Of a stretch of 64,000 nt of DNA, positions 1 to 8,616 are shown piece after piece. A model generated the notes under the pieces. That model saw only the letters and a list, made by a program, of their open reading frames with translations. It had not been told where the DNA came from and made no database searches. Position 1 is the first letter of the stretch; each line of letters starts with the position of its first letter. Origin of the DNA: Allocatelliglobosispora scoriae. Its GTDB lineage: Bacteria > Actinomycetota > Actinomycetes > Mycobacteriales > Micromonosporaceae. The DNA is taken from positions 2,604,001 through 2,668,000 of the forward strand of contig NZ_JACHMN010000003.1 of NCBI RefSeq assembly GCF_014204945.1, read 5' to 3'. A program made the position numbers and the translations under genes.

Positions 1-487
1 CGATGGCGAGCGTGTAGTAGGTCCCCGTGGCGGTGCTGCGGCTCGCGGAGCCGAGCACGGTGACGGCCCCGCTGTTGACGGCCTGGAGCTGCACGGTGTT
101 GCCGGGCAGCAGGGCCAGCCGGAAGAACGTCGTCGAGCCGGTCGACCGGGCCAGCAGGGCGACGAAACCACCGCTGCCGTAGCTCAGCGGCTTGACCGAC
201 GCGCTGACGGTGTAGTTGGTCCAGCTCGTCGAGCCGGCGAACTGGCGGGCGTTGTCGGTGGTGGCCTTGGTCTGGCGCAGGGCCTTGGAGCCGTCGGTCA
301 CCACCGACCAGTCGCCACCGGACTTCGACCAGCCGTCGGCGTTGCCGTCCTCGAAGTCGTCACTGAACACCGTCGCCGCGAAGGCGTTCTGTCCGAGGAC
401 GACAGAGGCGGCGGTCACGGCGATGACGGCGCCGATGACGAGGGGTAACAGCCGTAGCCATGGATGGGGGAGCGTGCGAGTTCCCAC
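1..487 (-). CDS. Secreted protein with N-terminal concanavalin-A-like domain (C-terminus cut by window edge)
   Basis: The 162 visible codons begin with a signal peptide: a basic start, a hydrophobic stretch (LLPLVIGAVIAVTAASVVL) and an AFA-AT cleavage region near residue 32. Then comes a beta-rich domain starting FSDDFEDGNADGW. Openings of this kind are common in actinobacterial secreted polysaccharide lyases and other carbohydrate-active enzymes, where a LamG-like domain precedes the catalytic domain; the catalytic part is outside the window. The GTG start at 487 is chosen because GGAGG lies 5 nt upstream (493-497). Pectate lyase is my best guess, from resemblance only. Confidence 0.7.
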   Translation of the reverse strand, partial: MGTRTLPHPWLRLLPLVIGAVIAVTAASVVLGQNAFAATVFSDDFEDGNADGWSKSGGDWSVVTDGSKALRQTKATTDNARQFAGSTSWTNYTVSASVKPLSYGSGGFVALLARSTGSTTFFRLALLPGNTVQLQAVNSGAVTVLGSASRSTATGTYYTLAI

Positions 488-775
488 AGGAACCTCCGGG
501 TCGGGAACGGGCCATGTCGTTGGGCGACGACAAGGGGCGTGCCGCCGGGACGACGGCGAGCCGCGGGTACGGCCACCGGCGAACCGGCGCTTGGAAAGCG
601 CATTCCGTAGGCGACCGTAACCCCGCCGCTCCCGACGGTCAACCGGCAATTATCGATGTCAGGGGGCTGCCGTGAGAGCTAGGGGAACGGCGAACGGGCC
701 GGCGCCGCCTCGACGCCTACGCGGCATCCGTCCGATAGGCGCATAGATGCCCGGGCAGCGGGGCAGGATAGGGGT

Positions 776-1699
776 ATGGCGAAGACAGTGCTCGTGACAG
801 GCGCGTCCGGATTCATCGGCTCCCACCTGACGTCGGCGCTGACCGAGGCGGGTTACCACGTCCGGGCGATGACCCGGCACCCCGAGACCTACACCGGGCC
901 GGGAGAGCCGGTCGCCGGTGACATCGCCGACCGGGACAGCCTGGACCCGGCACTCGCCGGGGTCGACGTCGCCTACTACCTGGTGCACTCGCTGGGCTCC
1001 GACGACTTCGAGGAGCGCGACGCGCAGGGTGCCCGCAACTTCGCGGCCGCCTGCTCCCAGGCCGGGGTCGAGCGGATCATCTACCTCGGCGGGCTGGGTG
1101 TCGACGACGGCGAGCTGTCGGAGCACCTGCGGTCCCGGCGCGAGGTCGAGCACCTGCTCGCCGAGGGCGACTGCCCGGTGACGGTGCTTCGGGCCGCCGT
1201 GGTGATCGGGCACGGCGGCATCTCCTGGGAGCTCATCCGCCAGCTCGTCGACCACCTTCCGGCGATGGTCACCCCGAAGTGGGTCAACACCCGTACGCAG
1301 CCGATCGCCCTGCCCGACGTGGTGCGCTACCTCGTCGGCGTGCTCGAACCGGTCGAGGCCCGGGGCCGGGTCTTCGAGATCGGCGGTCCGGACGTGCTGC
1401 GCTACATCGACATGCTGACCCGGGTCGCCGCCGTGCACGGCAAATCCCTGCCCTACCTCACCGTGCCGGTGCTGACGCCGCGGCTCTCCTCGGCCTGGCT
1501 CGCCCTCGTCACCGATGTCGACCTCGCCACCGCCCGCAACCTCGTCGACTCGATGACCAACGAGGTGATCGTCCGCGACGGAAACGCCATCGCCGAGATC
1601 GTCCCGGGGCCGACCATCGGCTACGAGGAAGCGGTGTGCCTGGCGATCGCCGAGCGGAACCGATCCCGACCGGATCCGCTGGTCAGCGGCGCCCGATGA
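776..1699 (+). CDS. NAD(P)H-binding (NmrA/atypical SDR) protein
   Basis: 307 residues. The N-terminus carries the dinucleotide-binding Rossmann motif TGASGFIG (about residues 8-15). The acidic stretch GDIADRDSLDPAL and the segment YYLVHSLG follow, as in atypical short-chain dehydrogenases of the NmrA/YbjT group, which bind NAD(P)H and often act as redox sensors or quinone/flavin reductases. No canonical YxxxK catalytic pair is evident. The substrate cannot be read. The stop overlaps the start of the next gene by ATGA, so the two are translationally coupled. Confidence 0.8.
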   Translation: MAKTVLVTGASGFIGSHLTSALTEAGYHVRAMTRHPETYTGPGEPVAGDIADRDSLDPALAGVDVAYYLVHSLGSDDFEERDAQGARNFAAACSQAGVERIIYLGGLGVDDGELSEHLRSRREVEHLLAEGDCPVTVLRAAVVIGHGGISWELIRQLVDHLPAMVTPKWVNTRTQPIALPDVVRYLVGVLEPVEARGRVFEIGGPDVLRYIDMLTRVAAVHGKSLPYLTVPVLTPRLSSAWLALVTDVDLATARNLVDSMTNEVIVRDGNAIAEIVPGPTIGYEEAVCLAIAERNRSRPDPLVSGAR

Positions 1700-2406
1700 G
1701 GGCGGCGATCGCCCGGCTGCGACTGCTGCTGGCGCCGTCGCTGATCGACATGGTGCCGCGCGACCACGCCCAGACCGGCGCGGCCTTCCGGCGCCGCCGG
1801 GTGGTGGTCGTCGTGACCCTCGTCCTCGGTGCGGTGCTGCTCGGCGTCTCGCTCTCCACCCAGCCCGGCGACTCGTCGTTCTATCTGCGCACCATCGTCC
1901 TCGCGCTCACCTGGGCCGTGGGCGGGCTGCTCTCCGGACCGCTGCACCTGGGCTACCTGACGTTCCGGGGCGGATTGCGGCGACCGCTGATCACCCCGGT
2001 CGCGACGGGGCTGCTCATCGGCGGGGTGTTCCTCGTCGGCGCGCTGGTCGTGCGCGAGATCCCGCCGCTGAACGCCTACGTCGTCGACGTGCTGGACCAC
2101 GCCTACCAGGGCGACATGGTGCCGATCGCGACGGTGACGGTGATCAACGCCGTGGCCGAGGAGATCTTCTTCCGGGGCGCCCTCTTCGCCGCCATCGGCC
2201 GGGTCCATCCGGTGCTGATCTCGACGGTGATCTACGCGCTGGTCACGATCGCGACCGGCAACCCGATGCTGGTCTTCGCCGCCGTCACCCTGGGGTTCGT
2301 GCTGGCGCTGCAGCGGCGGTCCTCCGGCGGCATCCTGGCCCCGATCCTCACTCACGTCACCTGGTCGCTGGTGATGCTGTTCGCCCTGACCCCGCTCTTC
2401 GACTGA
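1696..2406 (+). CDS. CPBP-family intramembrane metalloprotease
   Basis: 236 residues with about six to seven membrane helices. The family motif EEIFFRGAL lies near residue 155, and a later His (ILTHVTW) could complete the metal site. CPBP/Abi proteins are Rce1-like membrane proteases; in bacteria their targets are mostly unknown. The ATG start overlaps the stop of the upstream NAD(P)H-binding gene. A much longer frame is open upstream but lies inside that gene. Two strong hairpins follow the stop. Confidence 0.85.
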   Translation: MRAAIARLRLLLAPSLIDMVPRDHAQTGAAFRRRRVVVVVTLVLGAVLLGVSLSTQPGDSSFYLRTIVLALTWAVGGLLSGPLHLGYLTFRGGLRRPLITPVATGLLIGGVFLVGALVVREIPPLNAYVVDVLDHAYQGDMVPIATVTVINAVAEEIFFRGALFAAIGRVHPVLISTVIYALVTIATGNPMLVFAAVTLGFVLALQRRSSGGILAPILTHVTWSLVMLFALTPLFD

Positions 2407-2416
2407 GCGCGCCCCA

Positions 2417-2467
2417 CGCCGTGGTGGTCACACCCTCCTCAGCGAGAACGGTGTGACCACCACGGCG
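2417..2467. terminator. Perfect 18-bp-stem hairpin
   Basis: Arms 2417-2434 and 2450-2467 (core CCGTGGTGGTCACACC and its complement) enclose a 15-nt loop. It sits between the convergent CPBP protease gene and the PepSY gene. No U-tract follows, as is usual in high-GC actinobacteria. Probably bidirectional. Confidence 0.8.
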
Positions 2468-2471
2468 CGCC

Positions 2472-2512
2472 GACCCTGAGGACCACCTCTTCAAGAGGGG
2501 GTCCTCAGGGTC
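2472..2512. terminator. Second hairpin of a tandem terminator
   Basis: Arms GACCCTGAGGACC (2472-2484) and 2500-2512 are perfect. The inside continues with CCTCT/AGAGG, giving an almost fully paired stem of about 18 bp. It follows the first hairpin after 4 nt and separates the same two convergent genes. Confidence 0.8.
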
Positions 2513-2538
2513 AGCGCGCCGATCCTGACCGAGCGCTG

Positions 2539-3048
2539 TCAGTGGCGCCCCGAGCCGCCGCGGCCGCCGTCGGACCCGCCGTGATCGTCATCCGAGCCGC
2601 CGTGATCATCCGAGCCGCCGTGACCCCCGTGGTCGTCGGCCGACCGGGACGGGCTCGGCGTACCGGCGGCGCCGCCCGACCGCTCCATCCGGATGAGGGC
2701 CCCGGTCACGGCGTCCAGGCTGACCTCGAACCGGCCGCCCGGAGCGGTCAGATGGACCTTCCACACGCCGTCGCGCAACCGGATCTCGGTGACCGACCCG
2801 CCGGGAACGGCGACCAGCGCGAGCCGCCGCGCCTCAGCCGCACCGATCGCGCCGCGCCCGGCCGCAACCGAGGCCGACCCGGACGGCGAAGCCGGCGCCG
2901 AGACCGGCGGCATAGCCGAAGCCGACGCGGACGGGAATCCCGATGCGCTCGCCGACGGGCCGGGGGTGTCGCTGGACGCGGCTGCCACCGCACCGATCGC
3001 GAGCGCCGCCGCGGTGGCGGCGACTCCTACTGCCAGAAGCTTTCGCAT
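2539..3048 (-). CDS. Secreted PepSY-domain protein
   Basis: 169 residues. An N-terminal signal segment (MRKLLAVGVAATAAALAIGAVAA) is followed by a Ser/Pro/Ala-rich linker. A single PepSY domain (about residues 70-130) contains AAEARRLALVAVPGGSVTEI. The tail is Asp/His/Gly-rich with repeated DDHGG units and could bind divalent metal. PepSY domains are typically extracytoplasmic and are common beside two-component systems, as here (kinase and regulator lie just upstream on the same strand). The start is supported by AGGAGG about 9 nt before ATG. Confidence 0.85.
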   Translation of the reverse strand: MRKLLAVGVAATAAALAIGAVAAASSDTPGPSASASGFPSASASAMPPVSAPASPSGSASVAAGRGAIGAAEARRLALVAVPGGSVTEIRLRDGVWKVHLTAPGGRFEVSLDAVTGALIRMERSGGAAGTPSPSRSADDHGGHGGSDDHGGSDDDHGGSDGGRGGSGRH

Positions 3049-3107
3049 GATGTGGCTCCTCCTGTGTCGTCTAGGAGGAGATTCGCCGATGGTGCGATAG
3101 CGGCGCG

Positions 3108-4388
3108 CTACGGCGACCCTAACGGCGGGATAAGGGGAAGCTCGACGGTGACGACCGCGCCGTGCGGGTCCGCGTCGCCGAGGACGAGCCGCCCGCCGCT
3201 GCGCCGGGCGGTCTGCTCCGCGATGTCGAGGCCGAGGCCCGTGGAGCCGGCGCCGCTGACGCCGCGTCGGACCGGTGTGCCGCCGACGAACCCCGGCCCC
3301 CGGTCCGCCACGACCAGCACCGCCCCGTCCGGCCCGGCGGTCAGCCGGACGCTGAAGCCGGTGCCGTCGGGGGTGTGGCTGAAGACGTTGCCGAGCAGCG
3401 CGTCCAGGCACGCCGCGAGGTCGGCCGGGGCGACGCGGACGGGCAGCGGGCCGGGCGCGAGGTCGACGCGCATCGACCGGTCCTGATCCTCGGCGAGGAC
3501 CTGCCAGAACGCCGCCCGCTGCGCGACGACCGCGGCGGCGTCGCAGCTGCCCGGCTCGGCGCCACGGCGGCGGACGTCGTCGATGACGGCGGTGACCGCC
3601 CGGTCGAGCGCGTCGACGTGGGCGCCGAGCCGTTCGGCGTCGTCGGGGTCGGCGAGCGCCTCCGCGTCCAGGCGCAGGGCCGTCAGCGGGGTACGCAACC
3701 GGTGTGACACGTCGGCGACGGCCTCGCGTTCGGCGACCACGAGGTGCTGGATCCGTCCGGCGAGGTGGTTGAGCGCACCGGCGACGGCGCGTATCTCCGG
3801 CGGTCCCGAGGGCGGCACCCGGGTGTCGAGGTCGCCTCCGGCGAGCCGGTGGGACACGTCGGCGAGGCCGGTGATCTCCCCGACCAGGGTCCGGGCGAGC
3901 CGGTCGGCGACGACGATGCCGATGCCGATGAGCACGACGCCGAGCAGCGCCAGGATCAGCCAGGCCCGGTGGACGCCCCGGCTGAGCGCGGTGTCGGGGA
4001 CGACGGTGCGGATGACGGCGGTGCCGGCGGGCTGCCCGACGGCGATGAGGATCTCCCGCCCGTCGGGGCGTTCGACGGTGATGCTGTTGCCGAGGGCGGC
4101 GAGGCGCACCCCGTTGGTGGGCGGTGCCTGCTCGCCGACGACCGTGCCGTCGGGGAGGTAGACGGTGACGGGCTGCCCGGACCGGGCGGCGGTCTCGTCG
4201 ACGGCGAGGGTGAGGGCGGTCCGGTCGCCGGTGGCGACCACGGGGACGAGCGCCTGCGCCTCGATGGTGGCACGGGATGCCGCCTGGTCGGCGGCGGCGC
4301 TGCGGATGAGCAGGGCCAACGGCAGCAGGAAGGCGAGCAGCACCAGGGTGGTGGTGGCGGTGACGAGCAGCGCCAGGCGCCGTCTCAT
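3108..4388 (-). CDS. Two-component sensor histidine kinase (HAMP, HisKA)
   Basis: 426 residues. Membrane helix at about 5-28, an extracytoplasmic sensor region of about 110 residues, a second helix at about 142-163, then HAMP. The phosphoacceptor box DVSHRLRTPL has His229. The HATPase domain has an N box (LLGNVFSHTP) and G boxes (DRGPGFVGG, GSTGLGLDIA). The ATG overlaps the stop of the response-regulator gene (ATGA), so the pair is one transcription unit. The PepSY gene downstream is a plausible member or target of the system. Confidence 0.93.
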   Translation of the reverse strand: MRRRLALLVTATTTLVLLAFLLPLALLIRSAAADQAASRATIEAQALVPVVATGDRTALTLAVDETAARSGQPVTVYLPDGTVVGEQAPPTNGVRLAALGNSITVERPDGREILIAVGQPAGTAVIRTVVPDTALSRGVHRAWLILALLGVVLIGIGIVVADRLARTLVGEITGLADVSHRLAGGDLDTRVPPSGPPEIRAVAGALNHLAGRIQHLVVAEREAVADVSHRLRTPLTALRLDAEALADPDDAERLGAHVDALDRAVTAVIDDVRRRGAEPGSCDAAAVVAQRAAFWQVLAEDQDRSMRVDLAPGPLPVRVAPADLAACLDALLGNVFSHTPDGTGFSVRLTAGPDGAVLVVADRGPGFVGGTPVRRGVSGAGSTGLGLDIAEQTARRSGGRLVLGDADPHGAVVTVELPLIPPLGSP

Positions 4389-5080
4389 GGCGTACCCCCG
4401 GGTGGTGCGCTGAGCCGGACCCCGACGCGGCGTACGGTGTGCAGGTAGCGCGGTTCCTGCGCGGTCTCGCCGAGCTTGCGGCGCAGCCACGACAGGTGCA
4501 CGTCGACGGTCTTGTCGCCGCCGGACCAGGGCAGCCGCCAGACATCGGTGAGCAGGTCGTGCTTGCTGACGACGGTGTCGGCCCGGACGGCGAGGTAGTG
4601 CAGCAGGTCGAACTCGCGCGGGGTCAGATCCAGGGGGTTCCCGGCGAGGGAGGCCTGCCGGGACGCGGGGTCGATGCGCAGGTCGCCGACGACCACGGCG
4701 GCGGTGGCGACCTCGTCGCCCGGCAGCCGGCGCAGCACCGCGCGGATGCGGGCGTCGAGCTGGGCCCCGCCGAAGGGCTTGACGATGTAGTCGTCGGCAC
4801 CGGCGTCGAGCGCGCGGACGATCTCGGCCTCGTCGCTGCGGGCGGTGATCACGAGGATCGGGATCGGGCTGATCGCCCGGAGCATGCGCAGCAGCTCCCG
4901 GCCGTCGAGGTCGGGCAGGCCCAGGTCGAGCAGGATCACGTCGGGTTGCTCGGCGACGACGAGCCGCAGCCCCTCCATCGCGGTCCCGGCCGACGCGACC
5001 GCGTGGCCGCGCTGGGTGAGGGCCCGGATCGCGGCCGTTCGGATGGTGGCGTCGTCCTCCACGATCAGCACCTTCGGCAT
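4385..5080 (-). CDS. OmpR/PhoB-family response regulator
   Basis: 231 residues. The receiver domain begins VLIVEDDATIR, has the phosphoacceptor Asp52 in ILLDLGLPD, and the conserved Lys in IVKPF near residue 102. A C-terminal winged-helix DNA-binding domain follows (LTPREFDLLHYLA and VDVHLSWLRRKLG). It is first in the operon with its kinase. The open frame extends further upstream, but MPKVLIVEDD is the normal family start. The divergent gene at 5182 shares the 100-bp promoter region. Confidence 0.92.
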   Translation of the reverse strand: MPKVLIVEDDATIRTAAIRALTQRGHAVASAGTAMEGLRLVVAEQPDVILLDLGLPDLDGRELLRMLRAISPIPILVITARSDEAEIVRALDAGADDYIVKPFGGAQLDARIRAVLRRLPGDEVATAAVVVGDLRIDPASRQASLAGNPLDLTPREFDLLHYLAVRADTVVSKHDLLTDVWRLPWSGGDKTVDVHLSWLRRKLGETAQEPRYLHTVRRVGVRLSAPPGGTP

Positions 5081-5181
5081 GCGGGAACGGTAGCCGACCG
5101 CGCGGCGTCCGTCGCCCCGGCGGGACGCACCATAGCCCGGCCTTATCCTGCCGTTAACCATCGGCGGGGCATAGTGGTCGG

Positions 5182-5637
5182 GTGCGCAGACGAACGGTGG
5201 CGGTAGCCGGAGGGTGGCTGGTGGCGGCGGTGGCCGCGACGGCGCTCGGTGTGGCGGGCATCGACTCGCTCGGCGCCGGGCTGCTCGGCGGAGGCGGAGC
5301 GGCGGGCGAGCGGCCGCTCACCTCCGCCGAGGTCGACCGGCTGCTGGCGGCCGAGACCGCCGCCCCGTCGGTGTCGCCGTCCGCAGCGCCGTCGCCGCCG
5401 TCCGGAGCCGCCGTCCGGTCGCTCTCCACCGGGGGCGGGGTCGTGCACGCGAGCTGCGCGGGCGGCCTGGTGTCGCTCACCTCGTGGAGCCCGGCGCAGG
5501 GCTACCGGGTCGACGACGCGGAGCGGGGCCCGGCCGCCGAGGTCCGGGTCAAGTTCAAGCGCGGCAAGGATGAGCTGCGGGTCTTCGTGACCTGCGTCGG
5601 CGGTGTCCCGACCGCGCGGTCCGTCGCGCACGGCTGA
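5182..5637 (+). CDS. Small secreted or membrane-anchored protein of unknown function
   Basis: 151 residues. A basic start (MRRRTVAVAGGWL) leads into a hydrophobic segment, then SAEVDRLLAAE, a Ser/Pro/Ala-rich linker, and a compact C-terminal domain with two Cys that could pair (HASCAGG and VTCVGG). I do not recognise the family. It is divergent from the OmpR-type regulator, so it may be a target of that system. The GTG start is the first codon in frame after the divergent promoter region. Confidence 0.7.
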   Translation: MRRRTVAVAGGWLVAAVAATALGVAGIDSLGAGLLGGGGAAGERPLTSAEVDRLLAAETAAPSVSPSAAPSPPSGAAVRSLSTGGGVVHASCAGGLVSLTSWSPAQGYRVDDAERGPAAEVRVKFKRGKDELRVFVTCVGGVPTARSVAHG

Positions 5638-5697
5638 CCGCGCGCGGCCGCGTGGCGCTGATCACGTCGGCGGGTACGCCGCCGGCCGCTCCCGGTA

Positions 5698-5811
5698 GAG
5701 TCGCCACCGCGAGGGGGAGTAGTCCCGAACGTGGTGGTCGACATACTGGTGCGCTCGCGTGCCCGGCTGCCCGGCCCTGGTTTTCGACAGGGCGGACGAG
5801 ACCTTCGACTC
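5698..5811 (+). ncRNA. yybP-ykoY (Mn2+) riboswitch
   Basis: The leader of the GDT1-type transporter gene carries both conserved elements of the yybP-ykoY motif: GGGGGAGTAG at about 5713-5722 and GACGAGACCTT at 5795-5805. Helix P1 can form between GAGTCG (5698-5703) and CGACTC (5806-5811). CGCGAG/CTCGCG pair around the first element, and GCCCTG/CAGGGC form a hairpin before the second. In characterised cases this RNA binds Mn2+ and turns on Mn exporters, including UPF0016/GDT1 proteins, which fits the downstream gene. Confidence 0.85.
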
Positions 5812-5878
5812 AGGCAGATGATGCCGGGTCGAGGTCGTCGTGCCCCCACCCGGTGAAGGTTCCCGGGAGGGCACACAG

Positions 5879-6463
5879 ATGACAGGCTTCCTCGCCGCGT
5901 CGGCGATCAGCTTCGGCGTGATCTTCGTAGCGGAGCTCGGCGACAAATCCCAGCTCATGGCGATGACGTTCGCGACCCGCTACCGGACGGTCACGGTGCT
6001 GACCGGCATCACGATCGCCACGGCCCTGGTCCACCTCGTCTCGGTCGGTGTCGGGGTGTGGCTCGGCGCCGCCCTGCCCACCGGCCCGATCGGGCTCGTC
6101 GCTGGCGTCGCGTTCCTCGTCTTCGGTGCGTGGACGCTGCGCGGCGACTCGCTGACGGAGGAGGAGAAGTCCAAGGCGCAGCGGACCGGCCGGTCGGCGC
6201 TGTGGGCGGTCGGCGGCGCGTTCTTCCTCGCCGAACTCGGCGACAAGACGATGCTCGCCACGATCACCCTCGCGACGCAGCACGGGTGGTTCGGCACCTG
6301 GATCGGTTCCACGGTCGGCATGGTGGCCGCGGACGCGCTCGCCATCGTCGTCGGCCGGCTGCTCGGCAGGAACCTCCCCGAGAAGGCGATCAAGTACGGG
6401 GCGGCGGCGCTCTTCGCGGTCTTCGGCGTCTGGCTGATCATCGACGCGATCGGGCAGTTCTGA
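5879..6463 (+). CDS. TMEM165/GDT1 (UPF0016) family cation transporter, probable Mn2+ exporter
   Basis: 194 residues and about six membrane helices arranged as two repeats. Each repeat carries the family signature ExGD[KR][ST]: AELGDKSQ near residue 20 and AELGDKTM near residue 122. These acidic residues form the cation site in GDT1 proteins, which move Mn2+/Ca2+ against H+. The manganese riboswitch directly upstream strongly supports a manganese-export role. The ATG at 5879 is preferred over an in-frame GTG at 5840 because of the GGGAGGG just upstream of it. Confidence 0.92.
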   Translation: MTGFLAASAISFGVIFVAELGDKSQLMAMTFATRYRTVTVLTGITIATALVHLVSVGVGVWLGAALPTGPIGLVAGVAFLVFGAWTLRGDSLTEEEKSKAQRTGRSALWAVGGAFFLAELGDKTMLATITLATQHGWFGTWIGSTVGMVAADALAIVVGRLLGRNLPEKAIKYGAAALFAVFGVWLIIDAIGQF

Positions 6464-6521
6464 TGCCCTCACCGCTGCCGTGTCGGTCCGGTCGTCGAGG
6501 CGGCGCTGGAGGAGCACCGGC

Positions 6522-6908
6522 TCAGCCTCGGGTGACGGTCCGCGCCTGGTAGGTCGCCCGGCTCGCCTCGATGTGCGGCACGTGCTCGATGGCCCAGCCG
6601 GCCAGGGCGAGCGCGGGTGCGATGAGGCTCTTGCCGGTGGTGGTCAGCGCGTACTCCACCCGGGGCGGGACCTCGGCGTAGACGGTTCGGGACACGAGTC
6701 CGTCGCGTTCGAGGTTGCGCAGTGTCAGGGTCAGCATGCGCTGGGAGATCCCGGGTATCTGCTGGTGCAGGTCGGTGAAGCGCAGCGTGCCCTGGTCCAG
6801 GGTCGCCACGATCAGCAGGGTCCATTTGTTGCAGATCTGATCGAGGATGGCCCGGATCGTCCGCCCGCCGTCGCCTCGGATCATGCAGGTGTGCTCGTAC
6901 TCCGACAT
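6522..6908 (-). CDS. HxlR-family winged-helix regulator
   Basis: 128 residues with the HxlR pattern: ILDQICNKWTLLIVATL, then RFTDLHQQIPGISQRMLTLTLRNLERDGLV. Cys8 sits in the N-terminal segment (HTCMIRG), the position of the redox/aldehyde-sensing cysteine in several relatives such as HypR and YodB. It is divergent from a DoxX-family gene, a very common pairing in which HxlR represses the oxidoreductase-like partner. Confidence 0.9.
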   Translation of the reverse strand: MSEYEHTCMIRGDGGRTIRAILDQICNKWTLLIVATLDQGTLRFTDLHQQIPGISQRMLTLTLRNLERDGLVSRTVYAEVPPRVEYALTTTGKSLIAPALALAGWAIEHVPHIEASRATYQARTVTRG

Positions 6909-6930
6909 GACAGCTCCCTGTGCCTCACGT

Positions 6931-6940
6931 ACACGCGTGT
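6931..6940. promoter_or_regulatory. Palindrome in HxlR/DoxX divergent promoter
   Basis: ACACGCGTGT is a perfect 10-bp palindrome 23 nt upstream of the hxlR-like start and 81 nt before the doxX-like start. It is a candidate operator for the HxlR protein. No binding motif is known to me for this subgroup, so this is inference. Confidence 0.35.
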
Positions 6941-7021
6941 GCCTTTTGTAGGCCGCTCAATGGTGACGCATCATGTAGCTGCCGTACGGCTGGTAACTAT
7001 CCTGCTCGCTGAGGGGCCCAC

Positions 7022-7387
7022 ATGGAAATCGCCTACTGGATCGTCGCGGCGCTGCTCGCGGTGTTCTACCTCTACGCCGGCGGCAAGAAGGCCGTGCAGA
7101 GCCAGGAGCAGCTGCAGCCGATGATGGGCTGGGTCGACCGCGTCCCGATGCCGCTGGTCCGCACGATCGGGGTGCTGGAGATCCTCGGTGCCGTCGGCCT
7201 GATCCTGCCGCCGCTGACCGGGATCGCGACCTGGCTCGCCCTCGCCGCGGCGATCGGGCTGGTCCTGATCCAGGTCGGCGGCATCGCGGTGCACCTTTCC
7301 CGGGGCGAGGCGAAGCTGATCGGGCTCAACATCGGCCTCCTCGTGGCCGCCGCGGCGGCCGCATGGCTCGCCACCACCTGGCTCTGA
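7022..7387 (+). CDS. DoxX-family membrane protein
   Basis: 121 residues and four predicted membrane helices. The DoxX pattern is visible: an N-terminal helix ending FYLYAGGKKAV, then GVLEILGAVGLILPPLTG. GAGGGG 5 nt upstream supports the ATG at 7022. DoxX proteins are often part of redox or thiol-stress responses. Divergent to and probably repressed by the HxlR regulator. Confidence 0.88.
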   Translation: MEIAYWIVAALLAVFYLYAGGKKAVQSQEQLQPMMGWVDRVPMPLVRTIGVLEILGAVGLILPPLTGIATWLALAAAIGLVLIQVGGIAVHLSRGEAKLIGLNIGLLVAAAAAAWLATTWL

Positions 7388-7400
7388 ACCACGAACCGGG

Positions 7401-8015
7401 TCAGGTGTCGGACCGGACCGTCCGGAGCAGGAAGCCGGGCAGCGTGAGGTCCCCGTCGCTCGTCCGTGCCGCCACGTCGATCCGCTCGACCCCGGTGCCG
7501 GTCCACACCGGCTCGGCGAAGCCCGCCCGCAGGTAATCCTCGGTCACGCCCCAGCCGTTGCCGTCCTCGATCGACACGGCGAGGACGACGACGGTCGCGC
7601 CCGGCGCGGCGAGTCCCGGCAGCAGCGCGAGGTAGTCGTCCGCCGCGCCGCCGCCGTTGCGGTGCAGGCTGTGCAGCAGGCCGGAGTCGAAGATCGAGTC
7701 GAACGGCGCCGACGGTAGTGACAGCTGCGCGGCGTCCTGGACCTCGAACCGCACGGCGAGGCCCTCGGCGGCGGCCTTGGCCCGGGCCATGTCGATCGCC
7801 ACCTGCGAGATGTCGACCGCGGTCACCTCGTGGCCGAGGCGGGCCAGGGCGATCGCGAGATCACCGGTGCCGCAGCCGATGTCGAGCACCTTCGGTCCCC
7901 GGACCCCGCCCGCGAGCACCGGGGCGAGCGCCGGTTGCGGGCCGCCGATGCTCCAGGGCGGCCCGCCCGTGTCCGCGGTGTCGCGGTAGAGGGCGTCGTA
8001 GTCGATGTCCGTCAC
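7401..8015 (-). CDS. Class I SAM-dependent methyltransferase
   Basis: 204 residues. SAM-binding motif I is VLDIGCGTGDLAIALA (about residues 43-58), motif II is VTAVDISQVAIDMAR, and the acidic residue after the fourth strand lies in VQDAAQL. The substrate is unknown. The GTG start overlaps the stop of the upstream TetR gene (GTGA at 8012-8015), so the two are co-translated. Confidence 0.9.
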   Translation of the reverse strand: MTDIDYDALYRDTADTGGPPWSIGGPQPALAPVLAGGVRGPKVLDIGCGTGDLAIALARLGHEVTAVDISQVAIDMARAKAAAEGLAVRFEVQDAAQLSLPSAPFDSIFDSGLLHSLHRNGGGAADDYLALLPGLAAPGATVVVLAVSIEDGNGWGVTEDYLRAGFAEPVWTGTGVERIDVAARTSDGDLTLPGFLLRTVRSDT

Positions 8016-8602
8016 GCTACCGCGTTTCGGGGCGCGAGTCCGTCGAGCACGACTGAGAGCAGGTGCTCCTGCCGCCGGGCGATCGCGGGTGCCTGGTCGG
8101 CGATCCACCCCACGGCGGTGACCAGCGCGAAGAGGTCCGTCCCGTCGATGTCGTCGCGGATGTCCCCGCTCGCCTGCGCCCGGGCGAGCAGCCGCGCCCC
8201 GCCCTCGCGCATCGCCAGGCACGCCGCGTGCAGCGGCGACTCTTCGTCGCTGAGCGTCGCCAGGATCGAGCCGGAGAGCCCTCGGTAACGCGCGGACCCC
8301 ACGGCGAAGTCGGCGAGCCACTCCCGCAGCGCCGCCAGGGGCGGAGCGGATTCGCCGAGTGCCGCCGCCCGCGCGGCCAGCCGCTCGAAGCCCTCCCGCA
8401 TCAGCGCCTCCAGCAGCGCGTCCCGGGTGGGGAAGTGCCGGTAGAGGGTGCCGAGCCCGACCTCGGCCCGACGGGCGACATCGCGCAGCGACGCCTCCGT
8501 CCCCTGCTCCGCGACCACGATCCGGGCGATGTCGAGTATCCGCTGGTAGTTGCGTTGAGCATCGGCCCGCTGGGCACGGGGCGCGGCGGAATCGGTCGTC
8601 AT
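8012..8602 (-). CDS. TetR-family transcriptional repressor
   Basis: 196 residues. The N-terminal HTH reads ILDIARIVVAEQGTEASLRDVARRAEVGLGTLYRHFPTRDALL in the usual TetR arrangement (cut here between helices: ASLRDVARRAEVG, then LGTLYRHFPTRDALLEAL). GAGGTG precedes the ATG at 8602. The frame remains open upstream into the operator, but that part is not protein-like. It is first in a two-gene operon with a methyltransferase and divergent from an oxidoreductase, its likely target through the perfect inverted repeat between them. Confidence 0.92.
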   Translation of the reverse strand: MTTDSAAPRAQRADAQRNYQRILDIARIVVAEQGTEASLRDVARRAEVGLGTLYRHFPTRDALLEALMREGFERLAARAAALGESAPPLAALREWLADFAVGSARYRGLSGSILATLSDEESPLHAACLAMREGGARLLARAQASGDIRDDIDGTDLFALVTAVGWIADQAPAIARRQEHLLSVVLDGLAPRNAVA

Positions 8603-8616
8603 GGAACACCTCGCTC

